Positions 18,702 through 28,062 of a stretch of DNA of 63,137 bases are shown here, one piece after another. The translations under genes and the position numbers were made by a program. The stretch's first letter is position 1. Every line of letters begins with the position of its first letter. This stretch comes from Deltaproteobacteria bacterium (GTDB lineage: Bacteria; Desulfobacterota; Desulfobulbia; Desulfobulbales; Desulfurivibrionaceae). The DNA lies in assembly GCA_013349285.1 (NCBI GenBank), contig DUZU01000014.1, forward strand, positions 1 through 63,137, written 5' to 3'. The notes under the pieces are model-generated. The model was not told the origin of the DNA, searched no databases, and saw only the letters and a list, made by a program, of their open reading frames with translations.

Positions 18702-19475
18702 ATGATTCAAGAATCCTTCCCCCAAGAGATCAACCACGCCAAACAGGTCGGCATCGTCGGCATCCCGCCCCTGGCCGTGATTCAAACGCTGAACCGCCAG
18801 GGGGTCAAGATCCTTGACCTTGACGAACCTTTGATCCGGGCCAACATCGAAAACGCCACCCCCTACCTGCCAAGGGTTTACTGCGCCATCCTGCGCACCG
18901 CCGTGATCAATGCCCTGGAGCTGGAACTTGATGCCGTCTTCATTGATGTCGGCCCCGGCAAATGCGACTGCGCCCTGCACACCGCCCAGATCATGAAAGA
19001 CTTTCTAGCCATCCCGGTTATCACCACCAAAAACCTGGACAGCAGCGGTTACGGCTTTCCTCTCTGTGAAGCAAAAATGGACCTGGTGGCAAAAATGCAG
19101 GCCATCACCAACGGCGTCAAATCAGCGGCCCCCTATGCCATTCAGCCGCCGGCCTGCCGCCCGACCGCCGGGTTCTGGGGGGTGCCGCCCAGGGATTTTT
19201 CCATTCTTTCTCTTTTCCCGGATACCACCCACATCTATGGTTGGACCAGATGCATGGAAAACAAAACCCCGGCCGACCATGAACTGGAAGCGGAATATAA
19301 CCCGGAGATTCCCACCGTCTTCTTTGCCCAGTCCTTCTGCGCCAAAACCGCCTCCGCCCGTTATCTGGCCAAAAAGCACCCCCATGGCCTCTATTTGGAT
19401 GTGGACGTACACACCACCGGCAGCGCCAAGGCAAAAATCCAGGCCTTTCTCGAATTATCGGGGGCCGGCAGATGA
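18702..19475 (+). CDS. Unrecognised partner of the BcrA-like activase
   Basis: The 257-residue protein has no signal peptide or TM segment. It holds several Cys residues in short motifs (VYCAILRT, GPGKCDCALH, PLCEAK, SFCAKTASA), which could bind a metal cluster. The layout is faintly reminiscent of HgdB/BcrC-type dehydratase or reductase subunits, but I cannot support that family assignment. Its stop overlaps the start of the ASKHA activase gene by 4 bp, so the two are almost certainly used together. Confidence 0.65.
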   Translation: MIQESFPQEINHAKQVGIVGIPPLAVIQTLNRQGVKILDLDEPLIRANIENATPYLPRVYCAILRTAVINALELELDAVFIDVGPGKCDCALHTAQIMKDFLAIPVITTKNLDSSGYGFPLCEAKMDLVAKMQAITNGVKSAAPYAIQPPACRPTAGFWGVPPRDFSILSLFPDTTHIYGWTRCMENKTPADHELEAEYNPEIPTVFFAQSFCAKTASARYLAKKHPHGLYLDVDVHTTGSAKAKIQAFLELSGAGR

Positions 19476-20155
19476 TTCTAGGCGACTTCGGCACCACCTA
19501 CTGCAAATTCCTTGATCTGGCCAAGCCCGGCGCACTACCCACCATCGTGCCCTCCAGGGAACTGTGGCCCGACACCAGGGTCGACATTGCCACCGGCCAC
19601 AACGGCCAGCGCTTTGCCGACCACTATGTCAACGAACTGATCGCCCTGGCCCGGGGCGGCGAGATATTGATCCCGGAAAAGGATTACGTGTTGCTGGACT
19701 GCGGCAGCCGCGACATCAAATTCATCAAATATAAAAACGGCAAACTCGAAGACATGGGATGGAACGCCGAATGCGGCGCCTCGATGGGCTTTACCATTGA
19801 GTTGCTCAAGAAATATTATGAGCTTGACTACGATGACCTCCAGGTGCCGGACCACTCCTTTTCCGTGACCTGCGGGGTCTTGGGGATGAGCGACATCTTT
19901 GATGCGGTGATCTCCGGGGTAGAGGTGGCCGAGGCCGTGGCCCGCTTTGTCAAAGGCATTGCCATCAATGCCTACCGCTTTGCCGGTTCGCCGGCGGCAA
20001 TCTATCTCTCCGGCGGACTGTGCGACAATCCCCTCTTTGTCAAAAGCTTCCCCTGCCAAGTCACAACCCTGGGCCGCTTTGTTTTGCTGACAGGATTGAG
20101 CGCCGAGGCTCAACGCATCAACCAATCGAACCAAGACGACAACAATGGCCGCTAA
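19472..20155 (+). CDS. BadF/BcrA/HgdC-type ASKHA activase
   Basis: The 227-residue ATPase has the phosphate-1 motif GDFGTTYCK at the start, a second motif LLDCGSRDIKFIK, and the two Cys that bridge a [4Fe-4S] cluster in this family: NAECGASMGF and SVTCGVLGMSD. In 2-hydroxyacyl-CoA dehydratases and benzoyl-CoA reductases such activases drive an ATP-dependent low-potential electron transfer. No dehydratase or reductase gene is present here, so the target enzyme is unknown. It overlaps the genes on both sides and is shorter than typical HgdC (about 260). Confidence 0.8.
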   Translation: MILGDFGTTYCKFLDLAKPGALPTIVPSRELWPDTRVDIATGHNGQRFADHYVNELIALARGGEILIPEKDYVLLDCGSRDIKFIKYKNGKLEDMGWNAECGASMGFTIELLKKYYELDYDDLQVPDHSFSVTCGVLGMSDIFDAVISGVEVAEAVARFVKGIAINAYRFAGSPAAIYLSGGLCDNPLFVKSFPCQVTTLGRFVLLTGLSAEAQRINQSNQDDNNGR

Positions 20156-20324
20156 CCAGGATACCCGCCCCAACTGCATGGAGTGCTTTCATTTCTACAT
20201 CACCCACGAACCAGCCCACCCTTACGGCTGCAGGGCAATCGGTTTTAAATCCAGCCAATATCCGGCCGTGGTGGTATATAAAAACTCCGGCATCCACTGC
20301 CAGCTCTATCGTCCCAAAAGATAG
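20145..20324 (+). CDS. Small conserved-looking four-Cys protein, 59 residues
   Basis: The frame starts inside the last codons of the activase gene (11-bp overlap). The product has an N-terminal CMECFHF pair and two further Cys (PYGCRAIGFKS and GIHCQLYRP). The spacing suggests a small zinc or iron site. The FKS and PAVVVYKNSG segments look structured. I recall similar short proteins in other bacteria but cannot assign a function. Tight overlap with the activase argues that it is translated and may belong to the same process. Confidence 0.7.
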   Translation: MAANQDTRPNCMECFHFYITHEPAHPYGCRAIGFKSSQYPAVVVYKNSGIHCQLYRPKR

Positions 20325-20478
20325 ACCGTAAATCCAGGTCCGGATCAAAGAACAACGGGCGGCAAACAAATGAACCTTGATTTAGCTTGCGCTATAGGGC
20401 TAAATTAAAATATTAACATCAAGATATTAAAGACCTTGCCCATTACAATATTTTATTACTCAACCGAATCGACTCATT

Positions 20479-23400
20479 ATGCAATCCTGGATGTTAGCGG
20501 CAACCATATCAACCTTTATCACCTCCGTTTTTCTGCTGACGGTCCTGATAATCCTCTACCGGCAAGATCAGAACAAATTCACCTCGCTCTGGCTGGCCGG
20601 CGCCACCCTGCTCAGCCTGCACTACCTGAGCAACATTTTGGCCAGCTGGCTCGGCCCGGCTCCTTTTACCGCCATTGCCGCTCAGGAAACAGCCATGCTC
20701 TCCAGCCTGTTTTTTCTCCTGGCCGCGCTAAGCACCATTTCCCGCCACGATTACTATCGATACGCAGCCGGGGCCGCCGCTTTCTTCACCCTCCTGATCG
20801 TCATCGCCCATCTTATTGTTGATAATTTTCAAACCTTTCTACTCCCCACCTATTTTTTCTTCGCCCTGATCCAAGCCATGACCGCCGTTTGCCTCTACCA
20901 CTATAATCGTAACCATAAATTTCTGGGCGGCAAAATCGCGACAATTGCCATGGCGCTCTGGGCCCTCAACAAACTCTATATCCCTTTTATCCGATCAATG
21001 ACCTGGATTGCGCCATGGGACTACACCCTGGAATCCCTGTTAGGGTTACTGGTCTGCCTTGGCGGCCTGATTCTTTTCTTCGAGCGGTGGCAACAAAACG
21101 ACATCTACGCAAAAAATCAATTTCAGTTGCTTTTCGACAACAACAAAGACGGAGTATTCATCTTCAAACTCAACGCCACGGGCAAACCGGAAAGCCTTTA
21201 TGCGATGAACAAGACGGCCGCCGACCAATTCGAGGCCGACCGCAGCCAACCAACTGCCCTGCCGCTTAGTCAACTCACCGAAAAGCTCTTTGGCCCCCAC
21301 GAAACAACCATCGCCCGGGAACTGCTCGACACCAAAAGCATGGTTTTCAACCGTGAGATCAATCAGAAATCTGGGGAAATCCTGCCCGTTGAAATCACCG
21401 CCCACCTGGTCAAGATTGACGGCGATGACGCGATCATGGCTTCAGCCCGCGACCTCCGGGCCAGCCGGAAACTTGAGGAATCGATCCTACAGCTGATCAA
21501 AGCCCTCAGCAACCTCGACACCATGGTCTATGTGGCGGATCTTGAAACCCATCAGATTTTATATGCCAACGAAACCGTAAAAAAAGAAATTGGCGATTTG
21601 ACCGACAAGCCCTGCTGGGGGATCTTGCAGGATAAGCAGGAGGGGCCTTGCAAGCTGTGTAAAACCGCCCCTTCCGGCGCAATCGCAAACGGGATGGGCA
21701 TCCCGTATACCAGAGAGGTACGCAACCAACACAATAACAAATGGTACCGGATCGCAAGTACCATTATTGGCTGGCATGACGGCCGCATGGTTTCCCTGGA
21801 AGTGGCAACCGATATCAGCAATCACAAGCAGGCGGAAAATATGCTGCAACGTGAACGTGATATCCGGGCGGCGCTAACCATGATCTCGGAAAAACTCCTG
21901 GACACAACCCCATCGCTCACCGATATTGCCGAAACCATTCTGGACCAGGCCAAAAAAATCACCAACTGCGAGCACGGTTTTGTCTGCTACCTTGATCAAA
22001 TAAACCGCAACCTGGTCCCCATCACCTTTACCAATATGCTCGATCCCGCCGACCGAAAAAATTCGGAAGAACAAATCATCTTCCCCGCTAATCCGGATGG
22101 TTCCTACAGCGGCCTCTGGGGCCATGCCCTGAACACTCAGCAGCCATTTTTTACAAATTCGCCGGCCAAACATTACGCGTCCGAAGGCACCCCGGCCGGC
22201 CATATCGAGCTTGTTAATTTCCTTTCGGTGCCGGTTCATTTCGGCAGCGAGGTTATCGGCCAGATTGCCTTGGCCAACAGCAAAACCGAATTCGCGGAAT
22301 GGGACCTGCAGGCGATCGAACGACTGGCCGACCTTTATGCCTTGGCCCTGCAACAGCAACAATCCCGGCAGGAAAAAAATCTTATCGTGGCCAAACTGCG
22401 CCAATCGCAAAAAATGGAGGCCATCGGCACCCTGGCCGGAGGCATTGCCCACGACTTCAACAACATCCTCCATGCCATTCTCGGCTATGCCCAGCTTACC
22501 GTAGCCGAACTGCCCAAGGACTCCTTTGAAGCCGAAAACCTCCGGGCCGTGATCAGCGAATCAAGGCGAGCTACCGAACTGGTCCAGCAGATCCTGACCT
22601 TCAGCCGCAAATCAGGCGAAGAAAAAAGACCGGTGGCCATGCAATATATCCTAAAAGAGTCACTCAAGCTCCTGCGCGGCTCCATTCCCACCACCATCGA
22701 AATCCGGGAAACAATCAACACCGAATGCGGGCCGATCATGGCTGACATCACCCAACTGCATCAAGTGATTGTCAATCTCTGCACCAACGCGTACCACGCC
22801 ATGCAGGAAAAAGGCGGGCTGTTAAGTGTTTCCCTGACACCGACCATTATCGGCATCAACAATGCGGCGGATTATCCGGGACTGGCCACCGGCGATTATG
22901 TGAAATTAATTGTCCAGGACAATGGCTGCGGCATGGACGAGGAAACCATGGAGCAGATTTTCACCCCCTACTTCACCACCAAGGACAAAACCGGAGGCAC
23001 CGGCCTCGGGCTAGCCACGGTCCAAGGCATTGTCACCGATCATCACGGCACAATCACGGTCCAGAGCGACCCGGAATTCGGCTCGACCTTTGAAGTGCTT
23101 TTTCCGGTAACCAAGGAGGCCCCCCTGCCCAAAGCCTTGGTTAAAGCAGCGCAACATAGCGATGAACTTTCCAACCTGAATGTCAGAGTGCTCCTGGTTG
23201 ATGATGAGTTGCCCTTGGCCAACATGGAAAAAAAGATTCTCGAAAAAATGGGATGCACCGTAAAAGCATACACCTCAAGCGTTGCCCTGCTCGAAACATT
23301 TACCGCGGCCCCCGATGACTGGGATCTGGTCATTACCGACCAGAACATGCCGGAAATAAACGGTTTCAACCTGGCCAAAAATTTATTGCAAATCAGACCG

Positions 23401-23559
23401 GACCTGCCGATTATTCTGACCACCGGCTACAGTGAAACCGTGAGCGAAAAAGAGGCAAAAAAAGCAGGGATATCAGAGTTTATCTTGAAACCCCTTTCCA
23501 ACGAAACATTGAGCCGGACGATCTACAACCTGATAAAAGCAAAATCCCGCCGGGACTAA
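20479..23559 (+). CDS. Membrane hybrid histidine kinase with PAS-PAS-GAF-receiver
   Basis: The 1026-residue protein begins with about seven TM helices (1-205). Then come PAS (about 212-335), a second PAS carrying the Cys motif PC379-x11-PC391-x2-C394, GAF (about 465-630), HisKA with H658 in GGIAHDFNN, HATPase_c (GTGLGLATVQG) and a receiver with intact D954 (VITDQNMP). The Cys-rich PAS type is common in Desulfobacterota kinases. It is an intact phosphorelay front end with no obvious partner nearby. The 154 bp upstream show no clear promoter. Confidence 0.9.
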   Translation: MQSWMLAATISTFITSVFLLTVLIILYRQDQNKFTSLWLAGATLLSLHYLSNILASWLGPAPFTAIAAQETAMLSSLFFLLAALSTISRHDYYRYAAGAAAFFTLLIVIAHLIVDNFQTFLLPTYFFFALIQAMTAVCLYHYNRNHKFLGGKIATIAMALWALNKLYIPFIRSMTWIAPWDYTLESLLGLLVCLGGLILFFERWQQNDIYAKNQFQLLFDNNKDGVFIFKLNATGKPESLYAMNKTAADQFEADRSQPTALPLSQLTEKLFGPHETTIARELLDTKSMVFNREINQKSGEILPVEITAHLVKIDGDDAIMASARDLRASRKLEESILQLIKALSNLDTMVYVADLETHQILYANETVKKEIGDLTDKPCWGILQDKQEGPCKLCKTAPSGAIANGMGIPYTREVRNQHNNKWYRIASTIIGWHDGRMVSLEVATDISNHKQAENMLQRERDIRAALTMISEKLLDTTPSLTDIAETILDQAKKITNCEHGFVCYLDQINRNLVPITFTNMLDPADRKNSEEQIIFPANPDGSYSGLWGHALNTQQPFFTNSPAKHYASEGTPAGHIELVNFLSVPVHFGSEVIGQIALANSKTEFAEWDLQAIERLADLYALALQQQQSRQEKNLIVAKLRQSQKMEAIGTLAGGIAHDFNNILHAILGYAQLTVAELPKDSFEAENLRAVISESRRATELVQQILTFSRKSGEEKRPVAMQYILKESLKLLRGSIPTTIEIRETINTECGPIMADITQLHQVIVNLCTNAYHAMQEKGGLLSVSLTPTIIGINNAADYPGLATGDYVKLIVQDNGCGMDEETMEQIFTPYFTTKDKTGGTGLGLATVQGIVTDHHGTITVQSDPEFGSTFEVLFPVTKEAPLPKALVKAAQHSDELSNLNVRVLLVDDELPLANMEKKILEKMGCTVKAYTSSVALLETFTAAPDDWDLVITDQNMPEINGFNLAKNLLQIRPDLPIILTTGYSETVSEKEAKKAGISEFILKPLSNETLSRTIYNLIKAKSRRD

Positions 23560-23717
23560 CCAACCTTCATCTAAAGCCCGAGGGGTTGTCGTTTCCTGTT
23601 AACTTATGGATTAGCAACGCAGAAAAATGGCGTTTGCCAAAAGCCGACCCGCGGGAATGCAAGCTCAGAGTCTACCAGATCACTTGCCAGGATAAACTCA
23701 ACCTATCCCGCAAAAAA

Positions 23718-24737
23718 TCATAAAACCGCCTGCAAATCCACGGATTGCCTCGGCTGGTTTTTATCAAAAACAATCTCCACCTCATCCAGCAGCCCCAATC
23801 CGGCAAGCCTTGTGATATTGCGGTTGCCTTGTCCCCGAAAAACCGATTCATCCGTGGCGGCTATCACCAGCTTCTTTTTCTGGCCATTATGGGCGGCGGC
23901 AAGCACCCGCCTTGCTTGCTTGAATAAAAGCCGGGAGAGAACCAGCTCGCCGAAGGCCGGATGGTAGGGGCCGGCCAGCAAGCCCTCTTCAAGAGACGGC
24001 GCGGGCTGCAGACCGATCCGCGCCACCACGATCCCGCTTTGCTCAAAAAGCCCCTTCATCCTTGCGGCCAGGGCAACGGCCCGGTTCATGGTCAGGGGGA
24101 AATAGCGCCCCTGAGCGTAGAGGGCGGCCAACGGGCTGCCCTTGATCACCAGGGTCGGATAAATCCTGACCAGATCAGGGGCCAGGGCGATGGTCCGGCG
24201 AACAGTGGCAAGGGCCTTGGCCGTGGTATCACCGGGCAGGCCGATCATCAGTTGGATGCCCACCTCCAGCCCCCTGCTGCGCAGGCACCGGACCGCCTCT
24301 TCGCTCTGGCCGGCGGTGTGGCCGCGGCCGCTGGCCTCAAGCACCTCATCGTCAAGGGACTGGGTGCCCAACTCCACGAGCCGGACCTGAGATTTTTTTA
24401 AAAAATCTACAATCGCCCCATCGATATAATCCGGCCGGGTCGAGAGCCGTATTTCCTGGACCAACCCGGCCCGGATAAATGGCTGCACCGCCCCGAGCAG
24501 CTCTTGCTGCAGCTCAATCGGCAAGCCGGTGAAGCTGCCGCCGTAAAAGGCGACCTGGACCACGGCCGCCGAATTTCGGCGGGGCCGGGCCAGCCAGCGC
24601 CGGATTTCCTCTTCTACCAGGGCGGCGGTCATGGCCGCGGACGACGAACCGGTTATCCGGTGCTGATTACAAAAAAGACACTGATGGGGGCAACCCTGGT
24701 GGGCGATGAAAACAGGGATAACGAAGTAGGAGGCCAT
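23718..24737 (-). CDS. Radical SAM protein, Elp3-like family
   Basis: The 339-residue enzyme has the radical-SAM cluster motif in GCPHQCLFCNQ (CxxxCxxC), followed by FYGGSFTGL, an SAM-contact region LSTRPDYID, and a radical_SAM_C region. It lacks the acetyltransferase domain of true Elp3. Members of this group are often found next to rnc, as here (37 bp downstream of it on the same strand). The substrate is unknown; RNA modification is a reasonable guess. Confidence 0.85.
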   Translation of the reverse strand: MASYFVIPVFIAHQGCPHQCLFCNQHRITGSSSAAMTAALVEEEIRRWLARPRRNSAAVVQVAFYGGSFTGLPIELQQELLGAVQPFIRAGLVQEIRLSTRPDYIDGAIVDFLKKSQVRLVELGTQSLDDEVLEASGRGHTAGQSEEAVRCLRSRGLEVGIQLMIGLPGDTTAKALATVRRTIALAPDLVRIYPTLVIKGSPLAALYAQGRYFPLTMNRAVALAARMKGLFEQSGIVVARIGLQPAPSLEEGLLAGPYHPAFGELVLSRLLFKQARRVLAAAHNGQKKKLVIAATDESVFRGQGNRNITRLAGLGLLDEVEIVFDKNQPRQSVDLQAVL

Positions 24738-24774
24738 ATCGTATTAAAACAAAGAAAACAACAGGTTGCCAGGC

Positions 24775-25509
24775 TTAGTTGGAAAAATCAAAGGTATCGA
24801 CCTTGAGCAGAGCCATGGCCGCGGCCCGTTGTTCCGCCTCTTTCTTGCTGGGGGCGTTGCCATCGCCAAGAATTTCACCACGAAAACGCACCGTTACGAA
24901 AAAGGTCTTAGCATGGTCCGGACCTTCGGAATGCTCCAAAACATATCTAGGGGCCTCATTGAAACGCTCCTGCAACAACTCCTGCAGCGAACTCTTGGCA
25001 TCGGCCTGTAAAATAGTCTTTTGCCTTTTTTTAAACCAGGGGGTGAACTGTTGCTGAGCACAGGCCGCGGCCGGCGCATAGCCGCCATCCAAAAAGATAG
25101 CCCCCATAACCGCCTCAAAGGCGCAGGAAAGAATGGAAGGTTTCCCGCGACCGTTGCTGGCCTCCTCCCCTTTGCCAAGAAGCAGATAATCGCCGAGGCC
25201 GAGTTCCTTGGCCATGGTGGCCAGATGCCGCTCATTGACCAGGGCCGCCCGCAATCTGGTCAAATCCCCTTCCTTCATTGCCGGGTAGTATTGATACAAG
25301 CCATGGCCCACGGCAAGATCAAGGACCGCATCACCCAAAAATTCCATGGTTTCATTGTCATCGTTCAGCAATTCCCCCTGCTCAAAGGCAAAGGAACTGT
25401 GGATTAAAGCTTTCTGCAAAAAAGAAAGATCCTTGAAATGATAATCAAGCTTCTTTTCCAGCTGAAGCAGAACATCGCGGTTTTTGTCGACAAGCGAGTG
25501 GATAGTCAC
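24775..25509 (-). CDS. rnc: Ribonuclease III
   Basis: The 244-residue endonuclease cleaves double-stranded RNA in rRNA and mRNA processing. The RNase III signature reads NETMEFLGDAVLDL (the usual NERLEFLGD with small changes). The second acidic site is AFEAVMGAIFLDGG, and a C-terminal dsRBD ends in PSKKEAEQRAAAMALL. Start codon is GTG. Length matches the family. The radical SAM gene follows on the same strand. Confidence 0.95.
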   Translation of the reverse strand: MTIHSLVDKNRDVLLQLEKKLDYHFKDLSFLQKALIHSSFAFEQGELLNDDNETMEFLGDAVLDLAVGHGLYQYYPAMKEGDLTRLRAALVNERHLATMAKELGLGDYLLLGKGEEASNGRGKPSILSCAFEAVMGAIFLDGGYAPAAACAQQQFTPWFKKRQKTILQADAKSSLQELLQERFNEAPRYVLEHSEGPDHAKTFFVTVRFRGEILGDGNAPSKKEAEQRAAAMALLKVDTFDFSN

Positions 25510-25694
25510 AATCAGTTAGCTCGGATATGGGATAAAATCAGCAGCGCAACGCACTGAAAAGGGTTTCTCTTACCAGAATCGCACAATAACTGAATAAGGG
25601 TAAAAGATCAATAAAATCAGCGCGTTTACATCCGGCAGCCCCTGCCGCCGCCCCCACAATTCATGGTCAACTGCCGCTAGCGCAACATTTTCTC

Positions 25695-25723
25695 TTGTCA
25701 AAAAGGTGATCTAAGTTTATGAT
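25695..25723 (+). promoter_or_regulatory. Sigma-70 type promoter of tRNA-Cys
   Basis: TTGTCA at 25695-25700 and TATGAT at 25718-25723 are separated by exactly 17 bp. The tRNA begins 19 bp after the -10 box. Both boxes are one mismatch from consensus. Confidence 0.75.
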
Positions 25724-25741
25724 TGGTCCGCTTTTCAAAAA

Positions 25742-25817
25742 GGCGGCGTAGCCAAGTGGCTAAGGCAGTGGTCTGCAAAACCATTATTCGGCGGTTCGAG
25801 TCCGCCCGCCGCCTCCA
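25742..25817 (+). tRNA. tRNA-Cys (anticodon GCA)
   Basis: The 76-nt sequence folds as a standard cloverleaf. The acceptor stem GGCGGCG pairs with CGCCGCC, the anticodon loop is CTGCAAA between GTGGT and ACCAT, and the T arm contains GGTTCGAGTCC. The discriminator is U, as expected for tRNA-Cys, and CCA is encoded. A sigma-70 promoter precedes it and a strong terminator follows, so it is a single-gene unit. Confidence 0.97.
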
Positions 25818-25829
25818 TGCTTGTTTTAA

Positions 25830-25863
25830 GGGTCCGGTCACAAATGACCGGACCCTTTTTTTT
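25830..25863 (+). terminator. Terminator after tRNA-Cys
   Basis: An 11-bp perfect stem (GGGTCCGGTCA / TGACCGGACCC) with a CAAA loop is followed by eight T. It ends the tRNA transcript. Confidence 0.93.
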
Positions 25864-25874
25864 ATGCCGCCCAC

Positions 25875-25901
25875 AAAAAAAGGCCAGCGCAACGGCTGAC
25901 C
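25875..25901 (-). terminator. Terminator after the CheZ-like gene
   Basis: On the minus strand GGTCAGC pairs with GCTGGCC (one G-U wobble that only works in this direction) and a run of U follows. It lies 36 bp past the stop of the CheZ-like gene. Confidence 0.8.
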
Positions 25902-25936
25902 TTTTTTAACATCCACCAGCAATCTCCTCCGATCAG

Positions 25937-27574
25937 CTAAAAGCCAAACTCCTCGAGCATGGAGTTAACCGCATCCTGATCAAGGGGGCCGGCCTCGGCA
26001 TCCCCACCAGCCAAGCCCATGGACTTAAGATACTTATCCACTTCTTCCTGGGCAAGCCTCTTGCTCTCTTCGTGGGAGATGGAGACATTCTTTTCCTTGC
26101 TCTTGAGCTGGGAGCCGAAGGAAACGACAATGGCCAGCAACTGAACCTGGAAATCGCTGAGCAACTTGATGATCTTGAGGATCTGCTGCCCGGAAAGATC
26201 CTGGAAACTCAAGGCCTCGGTTATCCTGGTCACATCGTCGGTAATACTGGTGGTCACCTGAAAGGCATCTTCTATTTTCTGGAAGATATCCTGCTGATCG
26301 GCCAAGGTCATGGTTCCCATCCCGCCGTTGGGCGGAGCGGCATGGCTCGCCGTGATTTCCTGTTCAAGCTCCGCGGCCAGGGCAGCGCTTTCCGCCATCA
26401 TCGCGGCCAGCTCCGCCACTTTTTCCTCGGCAAATGGCGCGCTGGCCGCAACCGGCGCTGCCGCAACCACCGGTTCCACCGGCGCGGGATTGTCAACGGC
26501 AGCCACCTCCACCTCGATCTCTTCGACCGGCGGCACCTCGAGGGGCAGACTCTGATCCAGAAAAATATCGCCCTGGTTGATATCCATTTTTTTCAGCAGG
26601 TTCTGCACCTTGCCATCCGAGCAGGCGGCATTTAACGACTGCAACACATCGGTGAGGGGCACGGTAAAGAAATTATCGCTATCAGCCTCAAGATCCTTGA
26701 TTCTGTCGCCCAGGGTATCTATAAAAAGATCCTTATCGAAAATTTCCCCGGCTTTGCCCCGGGCCGAGGTGATATGGCCCTTAACCGGCTCATTGGTGCA
26801 CAGCTCATACATCGTCTGGAAAATAGTATCGATTTCAAAGAGATAGCGTTTTTTCTTTTCGGTGATCACCTCCGGCTCGACCACCTCGGCAGCAGCCTCC
26901 GGCGGCGCGACCTCAGCCTCTTGCCCGGCAGAGGCTTCCTGCAACGAGGAGACCAGCTCATTGGCCTGGGCGATCTTTGCCTGCAATTCCTGCACTTTTT
27001 CGCCGGCGCCGCTTTCCCCTGCTGCCGCTTCATCTACTTCAACCTCGGCGCCCTGAAAGGCTTCATGGTTTTTCAACATGGAAAGCAGTTCTTTGACGCC
27101 CTCGGTCTGCCCCTGGACCTTTTCCACCTGGTCCATAATCTCCATGGTCGCCTTTTCCGTCATGGAGACGATATCCTGCAGCTGTTTTTTAGCGTCCTCT
27201 ATCTTTTCACCGGCCTCGTCAAGTTCGGCCCGCTTGGTCCGCCGATCTTCGGCGGGAATATTCATGATCGTGGCGCTGAGACTCTTGGCCAGGCTCCCGA
27301 TATCATGATAGATATCGCTGGACACCTGCTTATAATAATCATCGCCGGGGGCAGCCCCCAGCTCGGCAAAATCAACCTCTTGCTCAACGGCTTGCGGCGC
27401 GGGTACCCCTTGCGACTCTTTGCGTTCCTGCGCGAGAATAGTTTTGACAACCTTGGCGGCGCCGGTTTCGGCTGAATCAAGAACCGTTATATTATAGACG
27501 ACATCCTCGGTGGAAATTCGGAAAAAACCGGTACTGATCTCAAGATTTATCTCAGACTTCATTGACGCGGGCAT
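25937..27574 (-). CDS. CheZ-like CheY-P phosphatase with large central insertion
   Basis: The 545-residue protein is over twice the size of E. coli CheZ. The C-terminal part has the CheZ signature FQDLSGQ (457-463); D459 and Q463 match the catalytic Asp143/Gln147 of E. coli CheZ. The last residues, LDQDAVNSMLEEFGF, resemble the CheY-binding tail. An N-terminal helical part (about 70-190) also looks CheZ-like. Between them are Ala/Val/Glu-rich linkers and a separate domain at about 240-350 (DTIFQTMYELCTNEPVKGH). GGAGG supports the start. No other che genes are nearby; a PilZ gene precedes it by 95 bp. Confidence 0.85.
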   Translation of the reverse strand: MPASMKSEINLEISTGFFRISTEDVVYNITVLDSAETGAAKVVKTILAQERKESQGVPAPQAVEQEVDFAELGAAPGDDYYKQVSSDIYHDIGSLAKSLSATIMNIPAEDRRTKRAELDEAGEKIEDAKKQLQDIVSMTEKATMEIMDQVEKVQGQTEGVKELLSMLKNHEAFQGAEVEVDEAAAGESGAGEKVQELQAKIAQANELVSSLQEASAGQEAEVAPPEAAAEVVEPEVITEKKKRYLFEIDTIFQTMYELCTNEPVKGHITSARGKAGEIFDKDLFIDTLGDRIKDLEADSDNFFTVPLTDVLQSLNAACSDGKVQNLLKKMDINQGDIFLDQSLPLEVPPVEEIEVEVAAVDNPAPVEPVVAAAPVAASAPFAEEKVAELAAMMAESAALAAELEQEITASHAAPPNGGMGTMTLADQQDIFQKIEDAFQVTTSITDDVTRITEALSFQDLSGQQILKIIKLLSDFQVQLLAIVVSFGSQLKSKEKNVSISHEESKRLAQEEVDKYLKSMGLAGGDAEAGPLDQDAVNSMLEEFGF

Positions 27575-27669
27575 GCACTAACCTCCATCCACGAATAATC
27601 ATCTATATAAGCCATAAAAAAAACAATATCTACTCACGCATCGACAACTTGTGAATTTTCTTGAATATT

Positions 27670-28062
27670 TCAGGTAGTAATTATGCCGGAAAATTGAAGG
27701 CCTATTTCATATTTATCAGGATAGGTCTGACTTACCGCCACCCAAACCACCATGCCCACCACCTGCAGCACACCCTTATCCTCCTCCTGCTTGGTGGCGA
27801 TCCATTGCCCATCCTGCGCCAGCCAACCGGGAAACTCAAGCACCACCACCAGCTGACTGCCAAGGGCAAGCGTCTCGTCGGTTAGAAAACAAAGTCCGCC
27901 GGCGGCAATATCGAGCAACTCGCCATCTTTGCGCCGGGACGCCTTGCGCATCAGATCCTCGAGGGGAACATAACGGATGGCGAGATTTTTGGGGCAACGC
28001 TCGTGTTGCCGCCTATCCTCCATGGACTCTGCTTTCGACTGTTCAACCATATGTTCTTCCAT
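27670..28062 (-). CDS. PilZ-domain protein
   Basis: The 130-residue protein has the RxxxR c-di-GMP motif (RRQHER) at about 17-22 and a second motif DIAAGG in place of the usual D/N-x-S-x-x-G, with Ala for Ser. Beta-strand-rich PilZ sequence follows. Weakened c-di-GMP binding is possible. It lies directly upstream of the CheZ-like gene on the same strand, which suggests a joint role in motility control. The ribosome site is weak, and an internal Met could be the true start. Confidence 0.8.
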   Translation of the reverse strand: MEEHMVEQSKAESMEDRRQHERCPKNLAIRYVPLEDLMRKASRRKDGELLDIAAGGLCFLTDETLALGSQLVVVLEFPGWLAQDGQWIATKQEEDKGVLQVVGMVVWVAVSQTYPDKYEIGLQFSGIITT

